46,562 nt of DNA, from contig JAGYMQ010000096.1 of the NCBI GenBank assembly GCA_018400535.1, positions 1 to 46,562 of the forward strand, read 5' to 3'. Positions 10,045 to 17,811 of this stretch are shown here, piece after piece. Position 1 is the stretch's first letter. Every line of letters starts with the position of its first letter. This DNA comes from Candidatus Cloacimonadota bacterium. Lineage in GTDB: Bacteria; Cloacimonadota; Cloacimonadia; Cloacimonadales; TCS61. Position numbers and translations under genes: made by a program. The notes beneath the pieces were generated by a model. That model was not told the DNA's origin and did not search any database. It saw nothing but the letters and a program-made list of their open reading frames with translations.

Positions 10045-10064
10045 CCACGAGTTTCAACTCGTGG
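10045..10064. repeat. REP-like palindrome CCACGAGTTTCAACTCGTGG
   Basis: A perfect 9-bp stem with a TC loop. It has the same length and outer arms (CCACGAG/CTCGTGG) as the palindrome at 12930-12949 at the 3' end of the RAYT gene, which suggests both belong to the REP family mobilised by that enzyme. Confidence 0.75.
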
Positions 10065-10085
10065 GTTGAAAGATTGAAAAAATTG

Positions 10086-10099
10086 GGGGTTTTAACCCC
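10086..10099. repeat. REP-like palindrome GGGGTTTTAACCCC
   Basis: GGGGTT and AACCCC pair around a TT centre. The same 14-mer is present at 12431-12444 and 13205-13218, within the direct repeats either side of the RAYT gene. Confidence 0.75.
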
Positions 10100-10196
10100 A
10101 AAATTGGTGAAAATGAGAGATGAGAAGCTTAGAAGATGGGAAAAAAATTAATCACAATATTCGCATTCATCTGCGGTTAAAAAGAAAGAAGGAAAT

Positions 10197-12371
10197 ATGA
10201 ATCTGAGTTGTTTTAAAATTTTAATTATCCTGTTCTTGATCTTATCTTTAACTGTATTATCTGCGAGTGAGATAGAATCCCAGAAAACCGAATTCACCCT
10301 ATCCGACACCATCCACATCGCTTCCGAACCAGATTATCCGCCCTATTGTTTTGTAAACGAAACCGGTGAAGCAGCCGGCTTTTCCATCGATTTGTTTAAA
10401 GCAGCAGCAGCGGCTGTAGATTTAGATGTTAAAATCAAGATCGGCATCTGGAGCAGGATCAAACAAGACCTGGCAAAAGGCAGGATCGATGCGCTGCCGC
10501 TGGTGGGCAGAACTCCCGAACGGGAAGAATTCTACCATTTCACCATGCCTTACATTTCTTTGCACGGCGCCGTATTCGTGCGCAAAGGCACCAAAGATAT
10601 CCATTCACTTGCCGATCTCAAACACAAAAGCATAGTCGTGATGGAAGGCGATAATGCCGAAGAATTTGTGCGCAGGGAGAAGATCTCCGATGAGATCGTC
10701 ACCACGAAAACGTTCGAAGAAGCCTTCATAGCGCTGGCAAACGGACATCACGATGCGATTATCACACAGCGCATCATGGGTTTGAATCTTCTGGAAGAAT
10801 TGAAGATCAAAAATGTAGAAGCTCTGGATTTTCATATTCCCCAATTCCGTCAGGATTTCTGCTTTGCAGTGCAAAAAGGCAACGCGCAATTGATTTCCCG
10901 CCTGAACGAAGGACTTTCTATAATTATTGCTGACGACACATTTGAACAAATCCGCAATAACTGGTTTGGTCACACTCTGAAGGAACATATTGCTTTCAAA
11001 GACGTGTTGCGTTATCTCCTGATTATTCTCATTCCTTTTATTATCATAATCGCTGTCGGTGCCATCATTTTGTTGCGCAAGGAAGTCAAACGTCAAACAG
11101 AAGGCTTGAACAAAGAAATTGACGAACATAAAAGAACTCTGAAAGCATTGCAGGCCAGCGAACAGAAATATCGCAGCATGGTCGTCAATCTGATGGAAGG
11201 TTTTTACAGCGTGACACTGGATGGCAGATTGCTGGATTATAATCTCGAATTCGTTAAAATCTTCGATCTTGATCCCGATAAAGATCATACCGGTTCAAAT
11301 CTACCCGATTTCTGGCAGGATCCGGCCGATCGAAAAATCTATGTGCAGGAACTTCTGGAACATGGAGTTATCAAAAATTATGAAGTCAATGCCCAAAAAA
11401 CGGATGGAACCAGGATCGTGGTGATGGTGAATTCCCGTCTTGTAAAAGCTAAAAGCGGCCAGCCAGTCAGGATCGAAGGCAGCTTTCTCGATATTACAAA
11501 ACGCAAACAGGCTGTGGAAGAGTTACAGAAATTGAAAGATGATCTGGAGGAACTCGTGGCAAGGCGCACCGCCGAACTTGAAGAGAAAGTGCAAAAGCTG
11601 GACAAAAGCGAAAAAGCCATGCTCTACATGGTGGAAGACCTGAATTCTCTTACTGGCGAATTGAAAGAAGAACGCCAGAAACTGCTGATCTCCAATCAGG
11701 AACTGGAAGCTTTCACCTATTCTGTATCACACGATCTGCGAGCACCGCTGCGTGCGGTGGACGGTTTCAGCAAGTTCTTGCTGGAAGATTATGCCACTAA
11801 ACTGGGTGAAGAAGGAAAAAGATACATCGATGTTATTCGCGCTAATGCATTAAAAATGGATAAACTGATAACCGATTTGCTCAGTCTGTCTCGCATTTCC
11901 CGCGCCAATATGAATCTGACGCAGGTTGATATGAAAGAAATTGCGAAGTCAATATATCACGAGATAGCCAGCGAAGAGGAGAAAAAAGCTTTTCAGATCA
12001 GTATCGCAGAGATGCCGCCGGCTATCTGCGATAACACACTTATCAAACAAGTTTGGCAAAATCTGATAAGTAATGCCCTCAAATACAGTTCCAAATCTGA
12101 AGTAAAACAAATCGTGATCTCCGCGCTGGAAGAAGATGATTTCGTCGTTTTCAGCATCAAAGATTACGGAGTTGGTTTCAATAATATATATATGGACAAA
12201 TTATTCGGCGTTTTTCAGCGATTACACAGTGAAAATGAATTTCCAGGAACCGGAGTAGGATTGGCTATTGTGAAACGCATTATTCAACGTCATGGGGGCA
12301 AAGTGTGGGCAAAGGGAAATATCGGTAAAGGAGCGAAATTCTATTTTTCACTGCTACGAATTGAGAAGTGA
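10197..12371 (+). CDS. Sensor histidine kinase with periplasmic SBP-type sensor and PAS domain
   Basis: A 724-residue membrane kinase. A signal/anchor segment (1-23) precedes an extracytoplasmic family-3 solute-binding domain (about 35-265; IASEPDYPPYCF, GFSIDLFKA, ALPLVGRTPERE). A transmembrane helix at about 273-293 and a PAS domain (about 320-437) follow, then a coiled coil, a HisKA domain with phospho-acceptor H512 (YSVSHDLRAPLRA) and a HATPase_c domain with N-box N626, G1 DYGVGFN and G2 GTGVGLAIVKR. The architecture resembles BvgS/EvgS sensors but lacks receiver and Hpt domains; separate receivers lie up- and downstream. The ligand is probably an amino acid or similar small solute, inferred from the domain family. 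Start ATG 10197 is preceded by AGAAGGA. Confidence 0.92.
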   Translation: MNLSCFKILIILFLILSLTVLSASEIESQKTEFTLSDTIHIASEPDYPPYCFVNETGEAAGFSIDLFKAAAAAVDLDVKIKIGIWSRIKQDLAKGRIDALPLVGRTPEREEFYHFTMPYISLHGAVFVRKGTKDIHSLADLKHKSIVVMEGDNAEEFVRREKISDEIVTTKTFEEAFIALANGHHDAIITQRIMGLNLLEELKIKNVEALDFHIPQFRQDFCFAVQKGNAQLISRLNEGLSIIIADDTFEQIRNNWFGHTLKEHIAFKDVLRYLLIILIPFIIIIAVGAIILLRKEVKRQTEGLNKEIDEHKRTLKALQASEQKYRSMVVNLMEGFYSVTLDGRLLDYNLEFVKIFDLDPDKDHTGSNLPDFWQDPADRKIYVQELLEHGVIKNYEVNAQKTDGTRIVVMVNSRLVKAKSGQPVRIEGSFLDITKRKQAVEELQKLKDDLEELVARRTAELEEKVQKLDKSEKAMLYMVEDLNSLTGELKEERQKLLISNQELEAFTYSVSHDLRAPLRAVDGFSKFLLEDYATKLGEEGKRYIDVIRANALKMDKLITDLLSLSRISRANMNLTQVDMKEIAKSIYHEIASEEEKKAFQISIAEMPPAICDNTLIKQVWQNLISNALKYSSKSEVKQIVISALEEDDFVVFSIKDYGVGFNNIYMDKLFGVFQRLHSENEFPGTGVGLAIVKRIIQRHGGKVWAKGNIGKGAKFYFSLLRIEK

Positions 12372-12395
12372 AAGATCAGAATTCTTTTGAATAGC

Positions 12396-12448
12396 GCTTC
12401 AGCTCGGGGATAAAAAGAGTATAAAAAAACGGGGTTTTAACCCCGGAA
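12396..12448 (+). repeat. Flanking direct repeat, left copy
   Basis: The segment runs from GCTTCAGCTCGGGGATAAAA through a run of A to GGGGTTTTAACCCCGGAA. It matches 13169-13222 with essentially a single-base indel in the A/T-C junction. The GGGGTT/AACCCC hairpin ends only 2-3 nt before the Shine-Dalgarno of the RAYT gene. Confidence 0.85.
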
Positions 12449-12458
12449 GGAGGACAAG

Positions 12459-12962
12459 TTGCCATTTATCAGAATCTGGATTCATCTGATCTGGTCGACA
12501 AAAAACCGGCAACCGTTGTTAACAGCGAAACTTCGCCCACAGATTTTTTCTCATATCCGGGAAAATGCAGAAGAAAAAGGCATTTATTTGGATTTCATTA
12601 ATGGTTATAAAGATCATGTTCATTTGTTGATTTCTTTGAATCAAACGCAATCGATAGCGAAAATAGTTCATGATCTCAAAGGAGAATCTTCACATTGGAT
12701 CAATCAGAATAAATTTTCCAAATTCAAGTTTAGCTGGCAGGAAGAATACTTGGCTGCTTCGGTCAGTCATTCAGCAGTAGATAAGGTTAGGAATTATATC
12801 AAAAATCAAGAAGCGCATCATAGAATAAAAACCTTTGCTGAAGAATATGATCTCTTTATAAAGAAATATGGATCCGGATTGATGAAAAATGAAGGGTTAA
12901 AACCCAACTTGGGTTCGGGTGATTTTGATCCACGAGATAAATCTCGTGGCAATTCGAGATAA
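12459..12962 (+). CDS. REP-associated tyrosine transposase (RAYT, IS200-like Y1 HUH family)
   Basis: A 167-residue protein of the Transposase_17/Y1 family. The HUH metal-binding motif is H53-V-H55 (KDHVHLLISL) and the catalytic Tyr is Y113 in VRNYIKNQ; the family cuts and joins single-stranded DNA at hairpins. The start is TTG 12459, supported by AAGGAGG five nucleotides upstream and by the conserved beginning PFIRIWIHLIWSTKNR. Residues after about 137 are not part of the usual fold: they are translated from the palindromes at 12894-12915 and 12930-12949, giving a REP-encoded tail ending DPRDKSRGNSR. RAYTs are usually single-copy, domesticated, and linked to REP elements. Confidence 0.88.
   Translation: MPFIRIWIHLIWSTKNRQPLLTAKLRPQIFSHIRENAEEKGIYLDFINGYKDHVHLLISLNQTQSIAKIVHDLKGESSHWINQNKFSKFKFSWQEEYLAASVSHSAVDKVRNYIKNQEAHHRIKTFAEEYDLFIKKYGSGLMKNEGLKPNLGSGDFDPRDKSRGNSR
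12894..12915. repeat. Overlapping palindromes GGGTTAAAACCC / AACCCAACTTGGGTT
   Basis: GGGTT (12894-12898) pairs with AACCC (12901-12905), and that same AACCC with the next two bases also pairs with TTGGGTT (12909-12915). The two stems are mutually exclusive. Both lie inside the 3' coding end of the RAYT gene. Confidence 0.65.
12930..12949. repeat. REP-like palindrome CCACGAGATAAATCTCGTGG
   Basis: A perfect 9-bp stem with an AA loop, within the RAYT reading frame where it encodes part of DPRDKSRGN. It is the sister of the palindrome at 10045-10064. Decayed half-copies (ATCTCG, GAGATAAATCTC) continue to about 13000. Confidence 0.75.
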
Positions 12963-13255
12963 ATCTCATTCAAAATCTCGGCAATTCAAAATCTCGCAAT
13001 TCAGAGGTTTGAAAAGAAACGCAGGAAATTTTAAGAAGATAAAATGAGAAATAGAAATGGGAAATGATAGTTCAGAATTCAGAATTCTTTGAATTGCCCG
13101 GTGATATCTGCACTCATCAAAATTTTAGCTGCACAGTTCAGGATTCAGAATTCTTTGAATTGCCCCGTGCTTCAGCTCGGGGATAAAAAGAGTATAAAAA
13201 AATCGGGGTTTTAACCCCGGAAAGAAAAAAATCTAATTAACATAAGGAATTTATT
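12963..13255. other. 293-nt repeat-rich gap downstream of the RAYT gene
   Basis: No gene is seen. It contains degenerate ATCTCG repeats (12963-13000), a 23-nt direct repeat ATTCAGAATTCTTTGAATTG followed by CCC at 13077-13099 and 13143-13165, an imperfect hairpin CCCCG-T-GC-TTCA-GC-T-CGGGG (13163-13182) and the right flanking repeat (13169-13222). AAGGA before 13256 is the Shine-Dalgarno of the response regulator. Confidence 0.7.
13169..13222 (+). repeat. Flanking direct repeat, right copy
   Basis: Near-identical to 12396-12448. Here the 5' part also completes an imperfect hairpin with CCCCG at 13163-13167, typical of REP sequences with mismatched stems. It ends about 30 nt before the downstream response regulator gene. 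Confidence 0.85.
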
Positions 13256-13699
13256 ATGAAACAAAGCAAAGGTGAAGTCGAAATTTTATTGGTAGAAGAT
13301 AATCCAAACGATGTTGAAATGGCATTACGAGCCTTCAAAAAGAACAATATTACCAATAACATACTAGTTGTAAACGATGGCGAAGATGCATTGGATTATC
13401 TCTATGCTCGAGGAAAATATGACAGCCCTGGGATCAATAATCGACCAAAAATAATTCTGCTGGACCTGAAATTACCCAAAGTGGGTGGGTTAGAAGTATT
13501 ACGCACTCTGAAAACAGACCTAGATAAAAAGATGATACCAGTCATCGTGCTCACCTCTTCTAAAGAGGAACGTGATATTATTGAATCCTATCAACTTGGT
13601 GTGAACAGCTATATTGTGAAACCGGTGAATTTTGATAAATTCGTGGAAGCAGTAAGAGAAATCGGTTTTTATTGGCTATTATTGAATCAGCAGTTGTGA
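13256..13699 (+). CDS. Single-domain response regulator of the Rcp1/CheY type
   Basis: A 147-residue protein made only of a receiver domain. It has the acidic pair in LLVEDNPND, the phospho-acceptor Asp in [13 protein letters not shown] (D72), T/S in VIVLTSS and K in YIVKPV. The insertion [11 protein letters not shown] and the style [10 protein letters not shown] are typical of Rcp1-like regulators that pair with phytochrome-type or hybrid-lacking histidine kinases. With no output domain, it probably acts as a phosphate shuttle or by protein contact. The natural partner is the SBP-PAS kinase 0.9 kb upstream, now separated from it by the RAYT element. Start ATG 13256 has AAGGA upstream. Confidence 0.9.
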   Translation: MKQSKGEVEILLVEDNPNDVEMALRAFKKNNITNNILVVNDGEDALDYLYARGKYDSPGINNRPKIILLDLKLPKVGGLEVLRTLKTDLDKKMIPVIVLTSSKEERDIIESYQLGVNSYIVKPVNFDKFVEAVREIGFYWLLLNQQL

Positions 13700-13846
13700 A
13701 GATTTTTTTTGATCTGCTGCCCAACAAAAAGCTCTGTGTATCTATTCTTTTTTTTTAGATAAATTTGCTCTATATGATAATAGCTATAATTATGCAGAAT
13801 TTACACGTCAAATAACTGCCCACCTTATATTCTACAAAATTCTGAA

Positions 13847-13873
13847 TTGACACATAAAAGGCTTTTCTAAAAT
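13847..13873 (+). promoter_or_regulatory. Candidate promoter for mnmA-wecB
   Basis: TTGACA (13847-13852) and TAAAAT (13868-13873) are separated by only 15 nt. The spacer holds a small palindrome AAAAG-G-CTTTT (13856-13866). It lies about 30 nt before the mnmA start. A similar TTGACA plus ATAAA plus palindrome arrangement is found at 40160. Confidence 0.4.
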
Positions 13874-13904
13874 AGAGTAAATTTTCCCAAAAAAAGAATG
13901 AATT

Positions 13905-14954
13905 ATGAAAATAGCAATTGCGATGAGTGGCGGCGTTGACAGCTCTGTTACAGCTGCCATTTTAAAAGAAAAAGGACACGATGTTTTTGGCGTCACAATG
14001 CATCATTATGATGCAGAAAAAGCTGGATATAAGCCTCATGAAGGTATCGAAGCTGACATTGAAGACGCCAGATCAGTATGCCGTCATCTCGAAATTCCAC
14101 ATTACACGATCGATGTGAAAAAAGATTTCAAGAAGATCGTTGTGCAAAATTTTCTGGAAGAATATAAAAATGGACACACGCCCAATCCCTGCACGATTTG
14201 TAATCCGACTATTAAATTCGGTGTTTTTTTGAAACAAACAATTGCGATGGGAGCTGAAAAAATGGCAACTGGACATTACATCAAATTAGATAAAGAAAAT
14301 GATCATTTTGCAATTTTCTGCGGCAAAGACACACACAAAGATCAATCTTATATGCTTTGGAGATTGCAGCAAAAACAGCTGGCAAAAACGCTTTTCCCGC
14401 TAGCAGAATTTGAAAAAAAAGAGATCAGAGAACTGGCAAAAAAATTTCAACTTCCCATCCATGATAAAAAGGAAAGTCAGGAAATTTGTTTTATCAAAGG
14501 ACATTACAAAAAATATCTTTTGGAACACTTTGATTTCCAGCCAGGAAAAATTGTTTTTAAAGATGGAAAAGTGATCGGAAAGCATTACGGATTACCTCTT
14601 TACACGATCGGACAAAGAAAGGGGCTGCGCGCTTCATGGAAAAAACCGCTGTATGTTTTGCAAATCGATATCCAAAATAATCGACTTATCGTAACAGACG
14701 AACTGGCTGATCTTTTCCAAGAAAAATTCTTCATCAAAAACACAAATTGGATTTCCGGTAAAAAACCGAGCGATCTTTCTGAAATTTCTGTGAAAGTCCG
14801 CTATAATAGCCCGCCAGTGCCTCTCACCACTCTGGAGAAAAAAGAAAATGGCTTCTTCGTAAAATTGGCAGAAAAAACAAGAGCAATAACTCCCGGACAA
14901 TCAGCTGTCTTCTATCAAAGCAAAAAATTACTGGGCGGTGGCATCATCGCCTGA
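13905..14954 (+). CDS. mnmA: tRNA-specific 2-thiouridylase MnmA
   Basis: A 349-residue cytoplasmic enzyme that adenylates U34 of tRNA Lys/Glu/Gln and exchanges oxygen for sulfur. The PP-loop SGGVDSS is at residues 8-14. The two catalytic cysteines are C96 in NPCTICN and C195 in SQEICFI; the conserved GHY and GQRKGL motifs are present, and the C-terminal barrel domain is complete. Length is normal for the family. The start is ATG 13905, in front of the conserved KIAIAMSGG. The wecB gene follows with a very short gap, so both are probably co-transcribed from the promoter at 13847. Confidence 0.95.
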   Translation: MKIAIAMSGGVDSSVTAAILKEKGHDVFGVTMHHYDAEKAGYKPHEGIEADIEDARSVCRHLEIPHYTIDVKKDFKKIVVQNFLEEYKNGHTPNPCTICNPTIKFGVFLKQTIAMGAEKMATGHYIKLDKENDHFAIFCGKDTHKDQSYMLWRLQQKQLAKTLFPLAEFEKKEIRELAKKFQLPIHDKKESQEICFIKGHYKKYLLEHFDFQPGKIVFKDGKVIGKHYGLPLYTIGQRKGLRASWKKPLYVLQIDIQNNRLIVTDELADLFQEKFFIKNTNWISGKKPSDLSEISVKVRYNSPPVPLTTLEKKENGFFVKLAEKTRAITPGQSAVFYQSKKLLGGGIIA

Positions 14955-14977
14955 AAAAAAATATGAAAGGAAAAAAT

Positions 14978-16075
14978 ATGAGAAAGATCCATTTGATCGT
15001 TGGAGCGCGACCGAATTTTATGAAAATGGCGCCGCTATACAAAGAATTCGCAAAATATCCTGGTCAATTTGAAGTGAAATTGATCCACACTGGACAACAT
15101 TATGACGAACGTATGAGCAAATTTTTCTTTGATGATCTCAAAATGCCGCAACCTGATGAATATCTGGAAGTTGGCTCTGGCACGCATGGAAAACAAACAG
15201 CCAAGATCATGGAAAGATATGAAAAAGTGATCCTGGAAAATAAACCTGATCTCGTGATCGTGGCGGGAGACGTCAATAGCACGGCTGCTTGCGCTATCGA
15301 TGCGGTGAAACTACATATTCCAGTTGCGCATCTGGAAGCTGGCTTGCGTAGCAACAACCGTAACATGCCCGAAGAGATCAATCGCATTCTGACTGATGCC
15401 ATTTCTGATTATCTACTCACGCCATCGATCGATGGTGATGAAAATCTCATTAAAGAAGGAATTCCTGAAGAAAAGATCTTTTTCGTGGGAAATATTATGA
15501 TCGATTCGCTGATCAATCATCAGCAAGAAGCGAGAAATTCCAAAATTTTAGAAATATCCGGTATTGAAAAAAATTTTGCTTTGATAACTCTGCATCGTCC
15601 TTCCAACGTGGATAATGAAAAAGGATTACTCACGATCCTGAAAGCATTCCAGAAAATTTCCAAAAAGATCAAACTCGTTTTTCCGATCCATCCGCGCACA
15701 GCCAAACAGATCAAGAATTTCGAACTTCAAAAAATGGTTGATGATATGCAAAACCTATTTTTAATCGAGCCCGTCGGATACTTTGATTTTCTCAAATTAC
15801 AGATGGAAGCAAAATTCATTTTGACTGATTCGGGTGGAATTCAAGAAGAATCAACATATTTTGGCGTGCCCTGTTTGACACTGAGACCTCAGACCGAACG
15901 TCCGATCACGATCTGGGAAGGAACAAATCAGCTGGTAAAATTGCGAACAGCCGACATCATCCGAGCAGCAGATCAAATCTTACTCGGTAATATAAAAAAA
16001 GGTAAGATCCCAAAATTCTGGGATGGAAAAACCGCTCAGCGCATCGTGAACATATTCCTGACAAGAGATTTTTAA
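14978..16075 (+). CDS. wecB: UDP-N-acetylglucosamine 2-epimerase (non-hydrolysing)
   Basis: A 365-residue enzyme interconverting UDP-GlcNAc and UDP-ManNAc for surface polysaccharide synthesis. Diagnostic motifs are VGARPNFMKMAPL, HTGQHYDERMS, HLEAGLRS, PEEINRI, TLHRPSNVDN, DSGGIQEE and LRPQTERPIT. ATG 14978 is preferred over the in-frame ATG 14963 because AAAGGA (14966-14971) sits 6 nt before it and the conserved sequence begins MRKIHLIVGARPN. It lies 23 nt behind mnmA. No UDP-ManNAc dehydrogenase is adjacent, so the user of ManNAc must be encoded elsewhere. Confidence 0.93.
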   Translation: MRKIHLIVGARPNFMKMAPLYKEFAKYPGQFEVKLIHTGQHYDERMSKFFFDDLKMPQPDEYLEVGSGTHGKQTAKIMERYEKVILENKPDLVIVAGDVNSTAACAIDAVKLHIPVAHLEAGLRSNNRNMPEEINRILTDAISDYLLTPSIDGDENLIKEGIPEEKIFFVGNIMIDSLINHQQEARNSKILEISGIEKNFALITLHRPSNVDNEKGLLTILKAFQKISKKIKLVFPIHPRTAKQIKNFELQKMVDDMQNLFLIEPVGYFDFLKLQMEAKFILTDSGGIQEESTYFGVPCLTLRPQTERPITIWEGTNQLVKLRTADIIRAADQILLGNIKKGKIPKFWDGKTAQRIVNIFLTRDF

Positions 16076-16149
16076 AAAAAAGATTGATTAAATATGACAA
16101 ATTTAATTCCCGTGAACCAATAGAATTTCATACTTCGGAGGTCACATAG

Positions 16150-16953
16150 ATGAAAAAATCGGCAATTCAAAGAAAATTTGAAGATAAAATCCTGCAAAGA
16201 CTTTCTGGAAATGCATTGCAGATCACAGAATATATTTTTGCTGATGAAGAAATACAAATTTTACAGGATTATGCAAATATCATTTCTATCAAGCGACTCG
16301 GTTTCAACGATCATGGGCCGGTGCATATGCGCAAAGCCGCCTTGAATGCGCTTTTAATGTTTGAATTATTGCAAGAAGCAAATATTGAATTAAATCTGGT
16401 CAAAGAAAGAGTCGGAAATATCGAAGATAGCAAGATTGTCGTTCTGATCGCGGGACTTTTACACGACATCGGAATGACGATCACGCGTGATAATCATGAA
16501 TTTATGAGCGTAACCTTGGCAATTCCGATCATTGATCGCATCCTGAAAAAATTCTATCCCAAAAAAATGAAAAAACAGATCATGATGCGTTCACATATCA
16601 TCGAGTGCATTTTCGGACATATGGCGACGCAGACGATCAACTCTCTGGAAGCAGGACTCGTCCTCATCGGTGATGGCTGCGACATGGAACAAGGCAGAGC
16701 GCGTATCACAACTTTGCTTTCGGACAAACCACAGGTCGGCGACATTCATAAATATTCTTCCAGCTCGATTGAAAAAGTCACGATCACGAAAGGTGAGCGG
16801 CGTCCGATCAAGATCATTGTGGAAATGCGGGCTTCTGTTGGCTTTTTCCAGGTGGAAGAAGTGCTTTTCCCAAAAATTTCATCCAGCCCTGTGAAAAAAT
16901 ACATTGAACTGCAAGCTGGAGTAATCGGCAGAGAAATGAAAAAATATCTATAA
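16150..16953 (+). CDS. HD-domain phosphohydrolase
   Basis: A 267-residue cytoplasmic protein with the HD metal-binding signature: H59 in GPVHMRKA, H105-D106 in LLHDIGM, further His at 116, 149 and 157, and D175 in IGDGCD. HD proteins hydrolyse phosphate esters of nucleotides or cyclic dinucleotides; the substrate here is not evident. The HD-GYP extension is not seen. The start ATG 16150 has GGAGG 9 nt upstream. The gene is followed after 12 nt by a lipoprotein gene and then by a PilT-like ATPase, suggesting one operon and possibly a role in controlling surface motility or secretion. Confidence 0.82.
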   Translation: MKKSAIQRKFEDKILQRLSGNALQITEYIFADEEIQILQDYANIISIKRLGFNDHGPVHMRKAALNALLMFELLQEANIELNLVKERVGNIEDSKIVVLIAGLLHDIGMTITRDNHEFMSVTLAIPIIDRILKKFYPKKMKKQIMMRSHIIECIFGHMATQTINSLEAGLVLIGDGCDMEQGRARITTLLSDKPQVGDIHKYSSSSIEKVTITKGERRPIKIIVEMRASVGFFQVEEVLFPKISSSPVKKYIELQAGVIGREMKKYL

Positions 16954-16965
16954 AGGAGTTTATTT

Positions 16966-17796
16966 ATGAAAAAATTAATATTCTTTTCGGCAGTAGTCAT
17001 GATCTCAATTTCTGCTTGTCAACAATCTGAAATGCCAGGTGGAGATTTTGGTGAAAATCTTTGGAATGAAAATTATTTTGTGCAAAAAGTCGTTGATGCC
17101 TCCGAACTTGAACAGGAGGTGATCAGAGCAAAAGTGGATGGAAAGTGGCAAGAATTTCAATTAACGCAATTTCCTGAAAATTTTATGGAATGGAATATTG
17201 GCGCTCGCATTCAATCGATCGAAGATATTAAACAGGGCACGATGCCGAATCTGGAAGGACCGCATAATGGCATTATCGCAACTTATGGATATCAACGAAA
17301 AGATTCGCAATTCCGCGTCAATAATGCGATCAAAGGTTGCGGATTTCTTCCCAAAAGAGAACATATCAAAGACGTTATCCAGAATTTGGAAGAAACGATC
17401 GCTGATCCTTATCCAAAAAAATTGCAGATCCTGATCGATATGTATGAGAATGCTGATTCGCTTTTCGATCTGAACAAACAAGTTTCGCTGGAATTGTATT
17501 CCACACCAGAACGCGGCACACAGACTTTTCTCAATCAAATGACCGATCCTACTTCTGTTCTCGTTTTCATGGCAATTCCCACTTTCAAATTGAAAACCAT
17601 CGCCTATCTTTTGCATCCAGAAAATCCAGATTTGACAGATTATGAAAAAGATGTGATCAAATACATAAATTTGGTGCACAGTTATTTTCACGGTGAATTT
17701 TCCAAAGAATTTATTGCTGTGATCTATAATGTCATTGAAGTTTATAATAGCTCACCAGGTGTGAAAAAAGGCAGGGGAACGAGAATTCTTCCTTAA
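16966..17796 (+). CDS. Predicted lipoprotein of unknown function
   Basis: A 276-residue protein with a lipoprotein signal peptide: MKKLIFFSAVVMISISAC, with Cys at 18 in an ISAC lipobox. The mature part is mostly helical and charged, with no recognised domain. It contains two segments that may be conserved, GTMPNLEGPHNGIIATYGY and INLVHSYFHGEF. It sits between an HD-domain gene (12 nt) and a PilT-like ATPase gene (15 nt), both with good Shine-Dalgarno sites (AAAGGAG and AAGGAG). An accessory role for a type IV pilus-like system is possible but is inferred from location only. Confidence 0.75.
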   Translation: MKKLIFFSAVVMISISACQQSEMPGGDFGENLWNENYFVQKVVDASELEQEVIRAKVDGKWQEFQLTQFPENFMEWNIGARIQSIEDIKQGTMPNLEGPHNGIIATYGYQRKDSQFRVNNAIKGCGFLPKREHIKDVIQNLEETIADPYPKKLQILIDMYENADSLFDLNKQVSLELYSTPERGTQTFLNQMTDPTSVLVFMAIPTFKLKTIAYLLHPENPDLTDYEKDVIKYINLVHSYFHGEFSKEFIAVIYNVIEVYNSSPGVKKGRGTRILP

Positions 17797-17811
17797 TTCA
17801 AGGAGCGAAAG

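Larger units (their letters stand above)
9856..10196. other. 341-nt gap filled with palindromic repeats
   Basis: The gap between two signalling genes has no real gene. From left to right it holds purine-rich GATGAGA-type sequence, an ATCCT/AGGAT two-part hairpin (9961-9995), a TCAGAATATTCTGA palindrome (10022-10035), a CCACGAG/CTCGTGG hairpin (10045-10064) and a GGGGTT/AACCCC hairpin (10086-10099). The last two resemble palindromes around the RAYT gene 2.3-3.1 kb downstream. AGAAGGA just before 10197 is the Shine-Dalgarno for the kinase. Confidence 0.7.
12381..13222 (+). mobile_element. RAYT transposase unit flanked by direct repeats with REP hairpins
   Basis: The gap between the histidine kinase and the small response regulator is occupied by a RAYT gene with a 53/54-nt near-identical direct repeat on each side (12396-12448 and 13169-13222). 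Each repeat contains GGGGTTTTAACCCC. Additional palindromes and a 23-nt direct repeat fill the 3' side. This fits a REP/RAYT element inserted between co-functioning signalling genes. Exact ends cannot be fixed from one copy. Confidence 0.75.

Noticed and set aside
9852-10151. 99-codon open frame on the plus strand between the PAS/PocR gene and the kinase
   Set aside because: It is translated from the purine-rich repeats and REP palindromes, overlaps the upstream gene end, and its composition (many R, K, E, W) mirrors the repeats and not a protein family.
10605-11288. 227-codon open frame on the minus strand
   Set aside because: Antisense to the SBP-PAS part of the histidine kinase, which has unmistakable conserved motifs.
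13735-13762. TATCTA/TAGATA hairpin around a T-rich stretch after the Rcp1-like gene
   Set aside because: The T run is in the loop and the stem is weak, so it does not fit the usual terminator form.
17161-17691. 176-codon open frame on the minus strand
   Set aside because: Antisense to the lipoprotein gene, which has a lipobox, good Shine-Dalgarno sites and operon context.
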